Origin: Branchiostoma floridae
Taxonomy: Eukaryota; Chordata; Leptocardii; Amphioxiformes; Branchiostomatidae
Assembly: GCF_000003815.2 (NCBI RefSeq)
Contig: NC_049979.1
Span: forward strand, 34,707,118 to 34,752,962
Length of the DNA stretch: 45,845 nucleotides
Reading direction: 5' to 3'
Shown piece by piece: positions 1-14,644 of the stretch. Under the pieces are notes generated by a model. The model made no database searches, was not told the DNA's origin, and worked only from the letters and a program-made list of their open reading frames with translations. Made by a program: the position numbers and the translations under genes. The first letter of the stretch is position 1. Each line of letters starts with the position of its first letter.

Positions 1-1310
1 ACGCAAAAGCGACCCCTTACGATCGGACTTCCGAAATTTCAAACAAAATATGCGTTACTTTCAACACTAGAGTATCATAGTAAAACCCGTGGGCAAAAGG
101 TAAAAAGTGATTTGAGTACCCAAGATTACTTTGTAACTTTTCTACATACGAATGAAGGCTCACCTGGGGGATAACCGCTAACCGCTAAGCGAACCCTTCG
201 GTAACCGCAAAAAAGCGACCCCTTACGATCGGACTTCCGAAATTTCAAACAAAATGTGCGTTACTTTCAACACTTGAGTATCATAGTAAAACCCGTGGGC
301 AAAAGGTAAAAAGTGATTTGAGTACCCAAGATTACTTTGTAACTTTTCTACATACGAATGAAGGCTCACCTGGGGGATAACCGCTAACCGCTAAGCGAAC
401 CCTTCGGTAACCGCAAAAAAGCGACCCCTTACGATCGGACTTCCGAAATTTCAAACAAAATGTGCGTTACTTTCAACACTTGAGTATCATAGTAAAACCC
501 GTGGGCAAAAGGTAAAAAGTGATTTGAGTACCCAAAATTACTTTGTAACTTTTCTACATACGAATGAAGGCTCACCTGGAGGATAACCGCTAACCGCTAA
601 GCGAACCCTTCGGTAACCGCAAAAAAGCGACCCCTTACGATCGGACTTCCGAAATTTCAAACAAAATGTGCGTTACTTTCAACACTTGAGTATCATAGTA
701 AAACCCGTGGGCAAAAGGTAAAAAGTGATTTGAGTACCCAAGATTACTTTGTAACTTTTCTACATACGAATGAAGGCTCACCTGGGGGATAACCGCTAAC
801 CGCTAAGCGAACCCTTCGGTAAACCGCAAAAAGCGACCCCTTACGATCGGACTTCCAAAATTCAACAAAATGTGCGTTACTTTCACACTTGAGTATCATA
901 GTAAAACCCGTGGGCAAAAGGTAAAAAGTGATTTGAGTACCCAAGATTACTTTGTAACTTTTCTACATACGAATGAAGGCTCACCTGGGGGATAACCGCT
1001 AACCGCTAAGCGAANNNNNNNNNNNNNNNNNNNNNNNNNNNNNNNNNNNNNNNNNNNNNNNNNNNNNNNNNNNNNNNNNNNNNNNNNNNNNNNNNNNNNN
1101 NNNNNNNNNNNNNNCCCGTGGGCAAAAGGTAAAAAGTGATTTGAGTACCCAAGATTACTTTGTAACTTTTCTACATACGAATGAAGGCTCACCTGGGGGA
1201 TAACCGCTAACCGCTAAGCGAACCCTTCGGTAACCGCAAAAAAGCGACCCCTTACGATCGGACTTCCGAAATTTCAAACAAAATGTGCGTTACTTTCAAC
1301 ACTTGAGTAT
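1..1310. repeat. 206-bp tandem satellite array
   Basis: The landmark gaccccttacgatcgg recurs at 11, 217, 423, 629, 835 and 1246, giving a period of 206 bp (the last interval, 411, spans two units and the N gap). About six and a half units are visible, nearly identical, and the array runs off the left edge. It stops at about 1310, where the sequence becomes unique. Half of the unit (the part starting gtgcgttactttcaacactt) matches, in inverted orientation, the ~190-bp repeats between the lectin genes at 13.3-14.0 kb, 18.7-19.1 kb and 20.0-20.9 kb. Confidence 0.95.
1015..1114. other. Assembly gap (100 N)
   Basis: Exactly 100 N inside the satellite array. A round 100 usually denotes a gap of unknown size, so the satellite copy number here is uncertain. 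Confidence 0.97.
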
Positions 1311-3645
1311 CAGAAGTATTTGTTTCCGTTGTTTCTTAATATCATCTAACTCAATATCCAGTTTCCATTGCTCAACACCATCCACACACAGGTAAACCTC
1401 ATTGGATTTAGACATTCTAATGGCCTGATGTTTGGCGACGCCTCAGGGGCATGCCTGATTTTATACAGTAACTGTTGTGTTTAGTTTGAAATGAAGCCAG
1501 ATGATTTTCAACGCTTAGGAGGCAAACCTTATGTGATCACATGTGATACTATTGCAGGTTATAATAGATACAATGAGGTTCGCCTTATATCCATTATCTA
1601 AATTGGGATAACTGATATTCAGCTGCAGTCTGTAGTGTAGAAGTAGGCTCTTGTGGTTAGCCAAGAAGTTATTGAAGCTATTTCAGGTTTTCAGGTTTTC
1701 TTCTTTGCTCTGACAAAGTTTCTGTCTGTTGTGTAGATTGGCGCATATGATATATAATAGGACAACCCAGTTTACGTAGTAAATAGCGACGTGACGACCT
1801 TCAATTTAAATGCTATTTTTAATTAGTTTTCATAACCCCTCGTTAACGTTCTTCAACAACTTTCCATTCGATCAGAGAATCAACTTGATTCGTGTTGCAC
1901 ATCACTTTTTCCTCATAGGTGATTCCATGTTCTTAATATCAGACCGAATTAGAACTAAAAAAATGACATGCCCTGCATATAACATCTACTAGATAGACAA
2001 AAATTAATAGATATGATCACATGTAAATCTAGCACACCTTTATCAAAGACAAACGCATGTACTTTCAATCTTCATATGTCATGTCCAGACTACATATCTT
2101 CGTATTTAGGCCAATACATATGTAATGTCCTGAAAAAGAGAGAATCTATTGTACAGTAACAGACCGACTAGTTTAACTTGTGTATGACACTATGTCAATA
2201 CGCCTTTTATGTTCACATTCCTGTTTTATACATGTATGTAGTTATAGACCTTAGACGAGTATCATTGTATTAATTAACTTCTTACTGCTGTCTTACAATT
2301 GTACCATGTACAAATGTCGTGCAATAAAGTTCATTCATTCATTAAATCTTCTCATTACTACGAGTGACATGTTGGAATATATTACTACACAATAAGGGAT
2401 TATGTATTTCAATATGTGCAGTTCCTAAATACACCTTTCTTGAAGTACACCAACATTGTTCATTTGAGTAAACATTAAGATGATGGCCTTCCCGAGTTAA
2501 GATTTTTCTTAAAGATACAATCCTCGTGAAAAATAAAGTAAGAAAAATATCCCTACTGTGCAATTACAACTGATTGTCTTGTTTTGCCTACTGACGCTAC
2601 AGCAGCAGGCTACATTTAAAGGTGGTAGCTCACTGCACTTGAATCTAGATACGGATACAAGTTAAGTTTTGTGAAAATCCCACTTTTGTAACTGACTGCA
2701 AATGATTAGAAATGTATCCAAAATAGCTTTTCAGTGACAAAACGTCAAGGATGTTTACTTTTGATACTTGGTGCAAAATAGGCAAAATATAACCTTGATA
2801 CTGTTTATGGCATGGTGACGGCACTGTTGAGTCACTTTCAAAAATACGTCGCGCTTGCAACTGTCACTGCACTTGGGGCACGCTTGCGTCACCTCTAGGT
2901 TCCGTGGGGGTACATCTGTGTTATCGAACCCCGCAGTGACACAAGCGTACACTGAGATACCACCTTAAGGTTGGCTAAGATAAACAGCTGTCTTTTCTGC
3001 TACAACACACATCAAAACATCAAGAACTACGTATTAAAACATTGTCCTCGATCAGACTTTTAGTTTCCCTAGCGAGGTTTACTATTGCTGTGCAGCGGTA
3101 TTGATGGTATCGCTGTCCCGGCCCTACGTCCGATGAGGCTATGGGACCGGTGAGGTGAGGTGTCAAGGGCTCAATTTGGCAGTCACCTAGCGACGCCCTG
3201 TCAGTCAGTCTGACGCCCTGGAAAAGGTTTAGAAGAAATACACACGAATTACACTTATCTAGACTGGGCTTTTTTGGCATTCCTAGGCCTGGGCCCCCTT
3301 CATAATTTCAAACTTCGTCGTTTAAAGCTGGCTTAAAATTTAAAAAAAGATAACTGTAATTTAGCAGGAAAATCTAATGTCAGTGACAAACAAAAGAAGT
3401 GAATTTTGCAAAATATGCCTTTGAGAAACCCGTTACCATGGTAACGCGAAAACAATAATTTACTTTTGTAAGTAAATTTCTGCAAACAACTCTAGGAAAA
3501 AGTCACTAAGTTTGGTTGCCCTGTCGCAAGTTGTTTGGGAGTTATACGACGTCAAAGTTGGAGCAGACCTCTACCCCCCCCCCCAATCTTCCCCCCCCCC
3601 CCCCCCAATCTCTGCATAGGGTCAGGCATCTTTATTAGACTGATT
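1311..3645. other. Intergenic, with remnant of a lectin-gene upstream flank and a LINE 3' tail
   Basis: I see no convincing gene. The stretch 1325-1410 matches the upstream flank of lectin copy A (the same ttcttaatatcatctaactc as at 7706) and holds one unit of the 43-bp minisatellite (caacaccatccacacacagg), so it looks like the broken edge of a further copy cut off by the satellite. At 2316-2345 an aataaag followed by (ttca)n resembles the 3' tail of a non-LTR retroelement. The part 2970-3290 resembles the 3' flank of copies B-D (the gttggctaagataaacagctgtc context). A C-rich run lies at 3574-3606. Confidence 0.55.
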
Positions 3646-6600
3646 TCAATCGATTGCAAGTTTGAATGACGTACCTGGAGCGACTTCACAGATGAAACTG
3701 GAGTGGTAGTCACACGAGCCCAAATACCACTTAAATTTGCCTCTCGGGCGCCTTGGATTGGCGTAAGATGCACAACCACTGCCGTCCGGTTCTCCTGGAG
3801 CCCAGGAGGTAAACGTGCCCAGTGCAGAACCATCCACCCACTCAAGGCGGCCTTTTTTCTTGTGCAGGCCGAACCACAAGCCCCACTCAAACTTGTTTAG
3901 GGAGATCAGGAAGGCGTTGGTCTCAGCGTCCCGCGGCATGGCGAGGGTGCCACCGTCTGCACGACAGACCATATTCGCTCCGTCGAAGTTCCGTTGTTTC
4001 TCAAAGACTTTGAAGCCGAGTCCGCGTTGTTTTGCGTAGCCTCCGGGACAAGATACTATAAGAAACGAATGAAAGCTCATCTGTGTTGGTAAATTCCATA
4101 GTGAACAGTTTGAACTTTGTTCCAACACAAGGGAAGACACTCACCATAAATTTTCGGGCGCAAATTGCATACTTTTTGTGATTGTCGATTTCGTAGACTA
4201 GAGCTTTCAGTTGTGTTAAGAGCGTTTATCTTAGTAGAAATTGATGGACGTCTTCAAATTTATCTTGGACGACTTGTGCATCATCTGGGCGATCTGCATT
4301 TCGTCTCTTGTACCCCGATGCCTGGTTAACTATTTCCAGATATCTGGGGAATTAGAAGCACGAAACAATTTAGAAAAGATAATGCGATGTACTAGGCATC
4401 ATGAAATGATCAATGCATCACTATATCTGTGTAGCATAGTTGAAAAGTAAGTCGAACGTCTGCCTTAAATTACAACAAAACTATAAGTTTTAAAACNNNN
4501 NNNNNNNNNNNNNNNNNNNNNNNNNNNNNNNNNNNNNNNNNNNNNNNNNNNNNNNNNNNNNNNNNNNNNNNNNNNNNNNNNNNNNNNNNNNNNNNNNNNN
4601 NNNNNNNNNNNNNNNNNNNNNNNNNNNNNNNNNNNNNNNNNNNNNNNNNNNNNNNNNNNNNNNNNNNNNNNNNNNNNNNNNNNNNNNNNNNNNNNNNNNN
4701 NNNNNNNNNNNNNNNNNNNNNNNNNNNNNNNNNNNNNNNNNNNNNNNNNNNNNNNNNNNNNNNNNNNNNNNNNNNNNNNNNNNNNNNNNNNNNNNNNNNN
4801 NNNNNNNNNNNNNNNNNNNNNNNNNNNNNNNNNNNNNNNNNNNNNNNNNNNNNNNNNNNNNNNNNNNNNNNNNNNNNNNNNNNNNNNNNNNNNNNNNNNN
4901 NNNNNNNNNNNNNNNNNNNNCCTTACCTTCTGCAAAAACATATGTCTGGAAAGAAATCACTGCAATGATTTGAAATTTGGAGGATATTGAGGCTTCAGGC
5001 TATGAAGTTGTGCCTCGAAAACTGAGTTGTGCTTATAATTTTTGTGTGAGTCCGAGGACTTATTGATCACCCCTCGTATCTCGCTGGCTGGGGTTGATGA
5101 CAATCAGGTGGTGGCAACTGTAGGGCGCGATTTTAGCCAGGCTATTTTGTACCTTAGTGTAGAGGGAATACACAGTCATCAGTCGTTCCAGAAGACCTAA
5201 CCATGTGCCAAATTTTATACCAACAACCGAAAAGCCCGTCACAAACAACACCGTTGCAAAAAGAACAAACGTCCTGGCAAAGGTGATCAACCGTAGCTCA
5301 GAAAATGCCTTTGTACAAGTCTACAAATTTCAAGATCTCCTGCCGAATATAATGTTAGCTCTTAAGAGATTACGTTGCATATTACATATTGTACTTACGA
5401 TCCAGCTCCTGTACATGTGCTCGCAGATATCCAACTTTCTCTGCGAGCTTTCCCATCTCCTCTGTGAGCGTTCCCATCTCCTCTGCGAGCTTTCCCACTT
5501 CCTCGAAGATAGTGAATCTGACTGTATCAACGAAAGAATCCGATAAGTTATGCACAGTACTGTCATTCTGTCCTTTAAAATGTTACATCTATGTAAAAAA
5601 AACGTAAGACGGACTTCTTAAATAATAATTGCGCACATTTCATTATATATCACAAAGTTTCACAAAACATAAAGAAAACAGTTGGATAAATTATGTTAAT
5701 GATTCTGGTTTTGTTGACACCTCAGGGTATTGTAACGGTTAGTACTGTGTGCAACAATATGCACATTACTGCGAGTGAAACATCCAGCGTTTTCTAGAAA
5801 ACGTTGTCTTCTTGGATTAAACAGAATGTTACAAGCATTACGTACCAAGTCTTTTTCATTATATGAATCAAATGAAATAAAACTGACCTCCAAAATAGGA
5901 CGATAGTACAGCGATGAACACGATGACCACAGGACTTGCGATTTTCCATACCTCCTTGCAGCGCCTGGCGCACTTCGTCTTCTTTGCTTTTGGGAACATA
6001 AGAATCATGGATAGCATGCTGGCACAAAATAATTCCATTTTGCTGCATTTTGCAACACATCAAAACTCCTTTAAAATTTTGTTAGGAAAATTGTTTTGAA
6101 CACATTGTGCAACGACATTAAGAAAGACAGGACACCTTAAATTGATAATAAATTACGTTTTACCTGCTCTGGTCGGAAGCTGAGGTTTGGGGACACTACC
6201 AGTCTGAGGATTCGGCTCGGGCGTTGTGTCTGAAGGAAAATTGCGCACTTTTATTTTACCAACCAACTATAGAATGGTCGGGGCGTTTAATATTTAGAGT
6301 ATATCATTACCAAGAAATAATCTGACTGTGATAGAGGCAATATGATTTCTACAATGCAAATCCTACATAGGTAAAAACTTCGCATTCTACAACACATTAA
6401 AATTTCCTGAAAGATTATTTGAGCAGTGAACTATAGGTTTTTCCCTCGACATATGTAGAAGATTGGAAGAGGCCATTAAAAAATGATACACAAGTTTCGC
6501 TGTAAAATTGAAGTGGTCATAACGTGGACGGACAATTTACATTGTTAATTGTATTTGCAAACTATCAGAGAACATTGTATACTGTAGACATTTTGTTGTG

Positions 6601-7287
6601 TGGCAACGGTATGCAGTAAAAAATCCGGTTTCTGTCAAAGGAAACAGTCGACTTTAAACCAAAGCGAGAACCACAAAGCAAGATAAGAACAGGATACTGG
6701 CAGTTAAACACTTTACCTGCCGCGGAGGCGTACATAGGGTTTGGATGTAAACAATCAGTCTGAGGCTCCTGCATGGGTGTGGTGCCTGGAGGAAAATTAC
6801 AAAACATGTGTAGTTAGTGCAGTAGATGTCTTAAGACTTTTGCCAGTTTATCAATCCGTAATCTAGGAGTCCTTATGATGAGAAAATTAAAAAAAAACGA
6901 ATCAGTGAAATAAAAAGCACAAAGATTATTTAAGACATGATCATTGACAAGAAATCGACATATGATCAGTGCAGGTACCAGCATGAACGACCTTTATGAT
7001 GTTTTTTCTTCACTTCCAACCTCACAACAGTTTATAGACTATCGTGACTTCATATTTAGACAAAAGACTATTTTAATATTCTTGTCCCATGTAGTTTGAA
7101 AAATTAACTTTAGAAAGCAACAACAAGGAAACAAACTACCACCCCTGCCATTGGTCTGTTAGCAGCTATTGGGCTGATCCGCATGGCTTAAACAAAAGAA
7201 GCAAATGAAAAGAAAGATCTCAACAAAATGACACAACATACCTGGTCCAGTGTCAACAGTCTGAGACTGCTGCCGCCCTTCCGACAT
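3646..7287 (-). CDS. Type II membrane collagen-C-type lectin, copy A (collagen exon hidden in gap)
   Basis: Exons in reading order: start 7242-7287 ([15 protein letters not shown]), tail 6717-6785 with NPMY, tail 6164-6229, membrane span 5888-5986 (IASPVVIVFIAVLSS), coiled-coil neck 5399-5521, lectin domain 3646-4055. All junctions are phase 1 with GT/AG sites. The collagen exon found in the three sister genes is absent from readable sequence; the 424-N gap at 4497-4920 sits where it should be and is large enough. The neck has three extra heptads compared with copy D. The lectin domain keeps EPD ([10 protein letters not shown]) but reads RGLGFKVF where the sisters have Cys for Gly. The WND calcium ligands are not conserved (WYLGSC). 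Translation runs to a stop at 3646, but CAG/GTACGT at 3675 is also a good donor, so a further 3' exon is possible. The likely role, by family, is a surface pattern-recognition receptor. Confidence 0.8.
4497..4920. other. Assembly gap (424 N), likely hiding the collagen exon of copy A
   Basis: 424 N lie between the lectin exon (ends 4055) and the neck exon (starts 5399) of copy A. In copies B, C and D a 330-381-bp collagen exon lies at this position. The flanking visible sequence holds no Gly-X-Y coding stretch. Confidence 0.9.
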
Positions 7288-7402
7288 GCTGCCACTTGTC
7301 AGCTTTCTGCACAGCGAAAACACGTCCTACACCTGGTAAGGAGCTTGCTGACTGTAGCGTAGGCCGAGACTCAAAGAAATGTGGAGCCTTACATCACAAC
7401 AC

Positions 7403-7589
7403 AATTCGTCTGGATGTGGGCGGTCTTTGTCACAGAGTGTACATGGATTGCTTCCATATTTCTGATATTCAGTATTACATTCAAGCCTGAAAGAAATATG
7501 AAGCTTTACATCCCAACATCAGAAACTTAAGATGGAAGCAATTCATGTACGCTTGGTAACAAAGACCGCCCACAATCCAGACCAATTAT
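7403..7589. repeat. Inverted repeat upstream of copy A start exon
   Basis: Left arm 7403-7456 (ctggatgtgggcggtctttg core) and right arm 7533-7589 (caaagaccgcccacaatcca core) are reverse complements of about 54-57 bp with mismatches, separated by about 76 bp. The same arrangement lies upstream of copy D, while copies B and C keep only the right arm. It lies 115-300 bp upstream of the start codon, so in the 5' UTR or promoter. Confidence 0.8.
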
Positions 7590-7764
7590 GTCAACATGTA
7601 ATCGGTTCGGTCGCTAAATATTGAAAACAGAGACATCCACTTCAAGTCTGGAAATGTCCGAAAGACTTGTAGGGTTTTAAACTTTAAACATTACTCGATG
7701 CTGTTGTTTCTTAATATCATCTAACTCAGCATCTCTCGTTTCTGGTGATAAACAACAACATCAA

Positions 7765-8215
7765 CAACAGATAAACACACTGTCTGTAACGCTGAACACC
7801 ATCCGCTCAGAGGTAAACATACCTGTCTGTAACGCTGAACACCATCCGCTCACAGGTAAACACACCTGTCTGTCTGTAACGCTGAACACCATCCGCTCAC
7901 AGGTAAACACACTTGTCTCTAGCGCTGAACACCATCCACTCACAGGTAAACACACCTGTCTCTAGCGCTGAACACCATGCGCTCACAGGTAAACACACCT
8001 GTCTCTAACGCTGAACACCATCCATAACAGGTAAACACACCTGTCTCTAACACTGAACACTATCTGCTCACAGGTAAACACACCTGTCTGTAACGCTGAA
8101 CACCATCTGCGTACAGGTAAACACAATTGGCACTGATGTTGAACACCATAAACACATAGGTCATCACACCTGTTCCTGGTGCTGAGACCCTATCACACAC
8201 AGATTAAGAAATCTG
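7765..8215. repeat. 43-bp minisatellite upstream of copy A
   Basis: The unit gctgaacaccatccgctcac plus aggtaaacacacctgtct recurs at 7791, 7834, 7881, 7924, 7967, 8010 and onwards; the spacing is 43 bp (47 once). About ten units, increasingly diverged to the right. The same unit forms an array upstream of copy D. Confidence 0.92.
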
Positions 8216-8614
8216 TCCCTGGGGACACCAAAGATACGACAGTGAGTCGTTAAAAACTGGCCCTGGTTTAAAAAAAAACAGTTGTATCGTTTGTAGATTC
8301 AGGCTGCTCCTCGTGAAGCCATATATGGCTATGGCCAGCATTTGACAAGGGTTTATTTCGGTCTTATTTATTTCTGTCATCTTTGCCTAGCGTTGTCCAA
8401 CTCAGTGATATTGCACTGGCTTGCAGTGGAGCCCTGTCTTATATTAGTCTGTGAATTCGTACATACGATTTCGGACAGATTATTTCAGTGTACGCAATAA
8501 AGTGACAGAGAGGTAACGAATATTTCAATTAAAAACACCATATCTTTATTAGTTTCTATAACTTATCGTTCACGTTCTTCATCGACGTTGCATCCCATAA
8601 GAGAATAAACTTGA

Positions 8615-8760
8615 TTCATCTGTAAATAGTTTCATCAGGTTGGTGGATCAGTCTTCAGAGTCTTCTTCGTTACACAACCTTCTTTTTTTGCAGACGTTTC
8701 GGTGACTGTCTGTCACCTTCATCAGTACAAAATGAATTACTAACATTACCGGTGCGATAT
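8615..8760 (-). mobile_element. Penelope-like element 3'-end fragment
   Basis: Read on the minus strand, this stretch has CTGATGA, a 6-bp hairpin, GAAACGTC, then about 70 bp and an aacctgatgaaactat end. This is the same order as the 3' end of the element at 19.1-20.0 kb (motif at 19897, terminus acctggatgtctaaccttca). No coding sequence is attached. The limits are approximate. Confidence 0.5.
8686..8732 (-). ncRNA. Small hammerhead-ribozyme-like motif
   Basis: On the minus strand: stem I 5' side TTTTGTA, core CTGATGA, an extra A, stem II GGTGAC/GTCACC with loop AGACA, then GAAACGTC and the stem I 3' side TGCAAAA. Stem I gives seven pairs (one G-U) and stem II six. The core matches the hammerhead CUGANGA...GAA, and palindromic ACGU just before the cleavage C could form stem III in a dimer, as described for small hammerhead variants of Penelope-like elements. 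The unpaired A next to stem II departs from the textbook core, so activity is uncertain. Confidence 0.55.
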
Positions 8761-9617
8761 GAACTATACATATAGTCTTCTTTGCTTTGACAAAGGTTGC
8801 GGTCTCTTGGGTGGATATGATTAAGGATAGAGCAATCCAGTTATCGCAATAAAAACAAAATAATGACCATTAATTGAGACGCCATTTCTTTATTACCTTT
8901 TACAACCCTTCGTTCAAAACCTTCATCAACTTCACATTCCACCAGGTAATCACCTTAATTTCTATTGTACATCACAGTCTAGCCATGGATGGTTCCATGT
9001 TCTAAATATCATACAGAATTAAAACTCAAAGCTAGTCATTGCTACAAGTCATGTAGGAATATAGTACAATGATTTATAGTACATAATAAATGATATTTCA
9101 AAATTTGCAGTCCCTAAAGACAATGTTTTTCAAATACTTTCAAGGTCTTGTTAACTTGTTGGTAAATAAGCAATAAGATTGTGTCTATTCAACATGTCAC
9201 TTTACTAAAAAATGCCATTTTCAAGTGAAGAAATCTGTCATACACAAAATTGGTATAGCCTGGGTACCATCCTCTGCGTAGTTACAGAAGACTCTCCGTG
9301 TTCGTGTACCGACGCTACAGGCTGACTACGTCTAAGATTGGCTAATAGAAAACAACTAACTTTTCCGTTGAAAAATAAACCAGAACATCAAGAACTACAT
9401 CTTTGACACATGCGTCTAACCAGTAAGCTTTATTACCGGCAGTCAGAGAATCATTGTGAAGCGGCCTCAAGAGCTCAGCTTGTCCATCACCTAGTAACGT
9501 CCTGGCCTAATAAAAAAAGATGAACGAGTTTAAAAGAAATTGGGACCAATTACAGTATTTTCATTGATGGTGCATTGATTCTCAAATCTATACTTTAGAA
9601 ATTTTATCAGAATAATT

Positions 9618-13014
<3,397 letters not shown>

Positions 13015-14644
13015 GATGTCACTTGTCAGATTTCTGCACAGCAAAAACACGTCCTACACCTGGCAAGGCGCTTGCTGAGTGCAGCGTAGCCCCAGACTCA
13101 TAGAAATATGAAGCCTTACATCACAACATCAGGAACCAGAGATGGAAGCAATTCATGTACTCTTGGTAGCAAAGACCACCCACATCCAGACCAATTATGT
13201 CAACATGTAATCGGTTTGGTTGCTAAATATTGAAAACAGAGGCAGTCAGCGACCCAGTACAAAAAAGAAATGGCCAGCAAAAGTGTATCATGAGCAAAAA
13301 AGGCCCCAGAGAGCCTGCCATGGAGGCTAATTTCTAGTACTAGATGGCTTTCTGCTCTCTGTCCACTGGTTTTACTATGAAATTCAAGTGATAAAAGTAA
13401 CGCACACTTTGTTATCTTGTCGTCATAGCGTCTAAGATCAAGACAACGGTGAAAAAGGAACTTTCCGTGAACTTTTGCGGTTAATCCAATAGTTTTAAAA
13501 TATTGTAGAAAAGTACTCAAATGGCTTTGTACTCTCTGTCCATTAGAGTTACTATAAAAATGAAATCCAAGTGATAAAAGTAACGCACACTTTGTTATCT
13601 TGATCTCATAGCGTCTAAGATCAAGACAACGTGAAAAAGCTTTCCTGGTCAACGACGTTTGCGGTTAATCCAATAGTTTTAAAGCCTTGTAGAAAAGTAA
13701 CGAAGTAATTTCTAGTACTCAAATGACTTTGTACTCTTTTCCACTGGTTTTATTATGAAATTCAAGAAACAAAAGTAACACACACTTTGTTATCTTGTCG
13801 TCATAGCGTCTAAGATCAAGACAACGGTGAAAAATAACTTTCCGGGTCCCCGACTTTTGCGGTTAATCCAATAGTTTTAAAGCCTTGTAGAAAAGAAATG
13901 AAGTAATTTCTTGTCCTTAAATGGCTTTGTACTCTCTGTCAATTGATTTTACTAATAAATTAAAGTGATAAAAGAAACGCACACATTCCATCAGGTAATC
14001 ACATTGATTCCTATTGTACATCACAGTTTACCCATGGATGGTTCCATGTGTTGAATATCATACAGAATTAAAACTCAACGATCGTTATCATTACAAGCCA
14101 TGTTGGAATATAGTATCACACAATAAATTATTAAGTACTAGTATTTCAATATGTCAGTTGCAAGTTCCTCAAGACAATGATTTTCAAATACATGTTGTTT
14201 ACTTATTGATAAGTAAGCATAAAGATTGTGACCTTTCCAAGTCAAGATGTCACTTTAGTAAAAATACCATTCTCAAGTGAAGAAATCTGTTACACATAAA
14301 AATCTGTACAACTTGGGTACCATCCTTTGCGAAGTTACAGCAGACTCTCCCTTTTCTTGTACCGACACTACAGGCTGACCACGTCTAAGGTTTGCTACTA
14401 GAACACAACTGACCTTTCTGCGCTGCAAAATACATCGGAACATTCAGAACTACTTCTGTGGAACATTGCCATGACTTATAGGCCTTTAATTTAACCAGTT
14501 AATTTTACCACCGGCGTTCAGAGAACTGTTGTGAAGCGGTGGCGAGAGGTCAGCCTGTCACCTAGCGACGCCCTGGAAAAGATGAACGAGTTTAGAAGGA
14601 ATAAAACTATTTACAATACTATCATTGATGATGATTTGTCAGAT
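13015..14644. other. Intergenic between copies B and C, with inverted satellite units
   Basis: 13015-13240 is the 5' flank conserved with copy C (the aatcggtttggttgctaaat block). From about 13320 to 13990 lie about four units of a 183-199-bp repeat (landmark cgcacac at 13401, 13584, 13778 and 13977), which is the reverse complement of part of the 206-bp satellite at 1-1310. 13990-14644 is the 3' flank shared with copies B and D. No gene seen. Confidence 0.7.
13320..13990 (-). repeat. Diverged satellite units, inverted relative to the left array
   Basis: The reverse complement reads cgttacttttatcacttgaa, tttcatagtaaaaccagtgg and so on, aligning with gtgcgttactttcaacactt and gtatcatagtaaaacccgtg of the 206-bp unit. 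The period of about 190 bp and the drift between units show an older array than the one at 1-1310. Confidence 0.75.

Larger units (their letters stand above)
8216..9617. other. Intergenic between copies A and B
   Basis: No gene seen. It holds a short Penelope-like 3' fragment on the minus strand with a hammerhead-like motif (listed separately). The stretch 8860-9600 resembles the 3' flank shared by the lectin copies (for example cattacaagccatg-like and agaactac blocks also at 14.0-14.6 kb and 20.9-21.5 kb). Confidence 0.55.

Noticed and set aside
1-1310. CRISPR-like array
   Set aside because: The whole 206-bp unit repeats with no variable spacers, and the genome is animal; it is a satellite.
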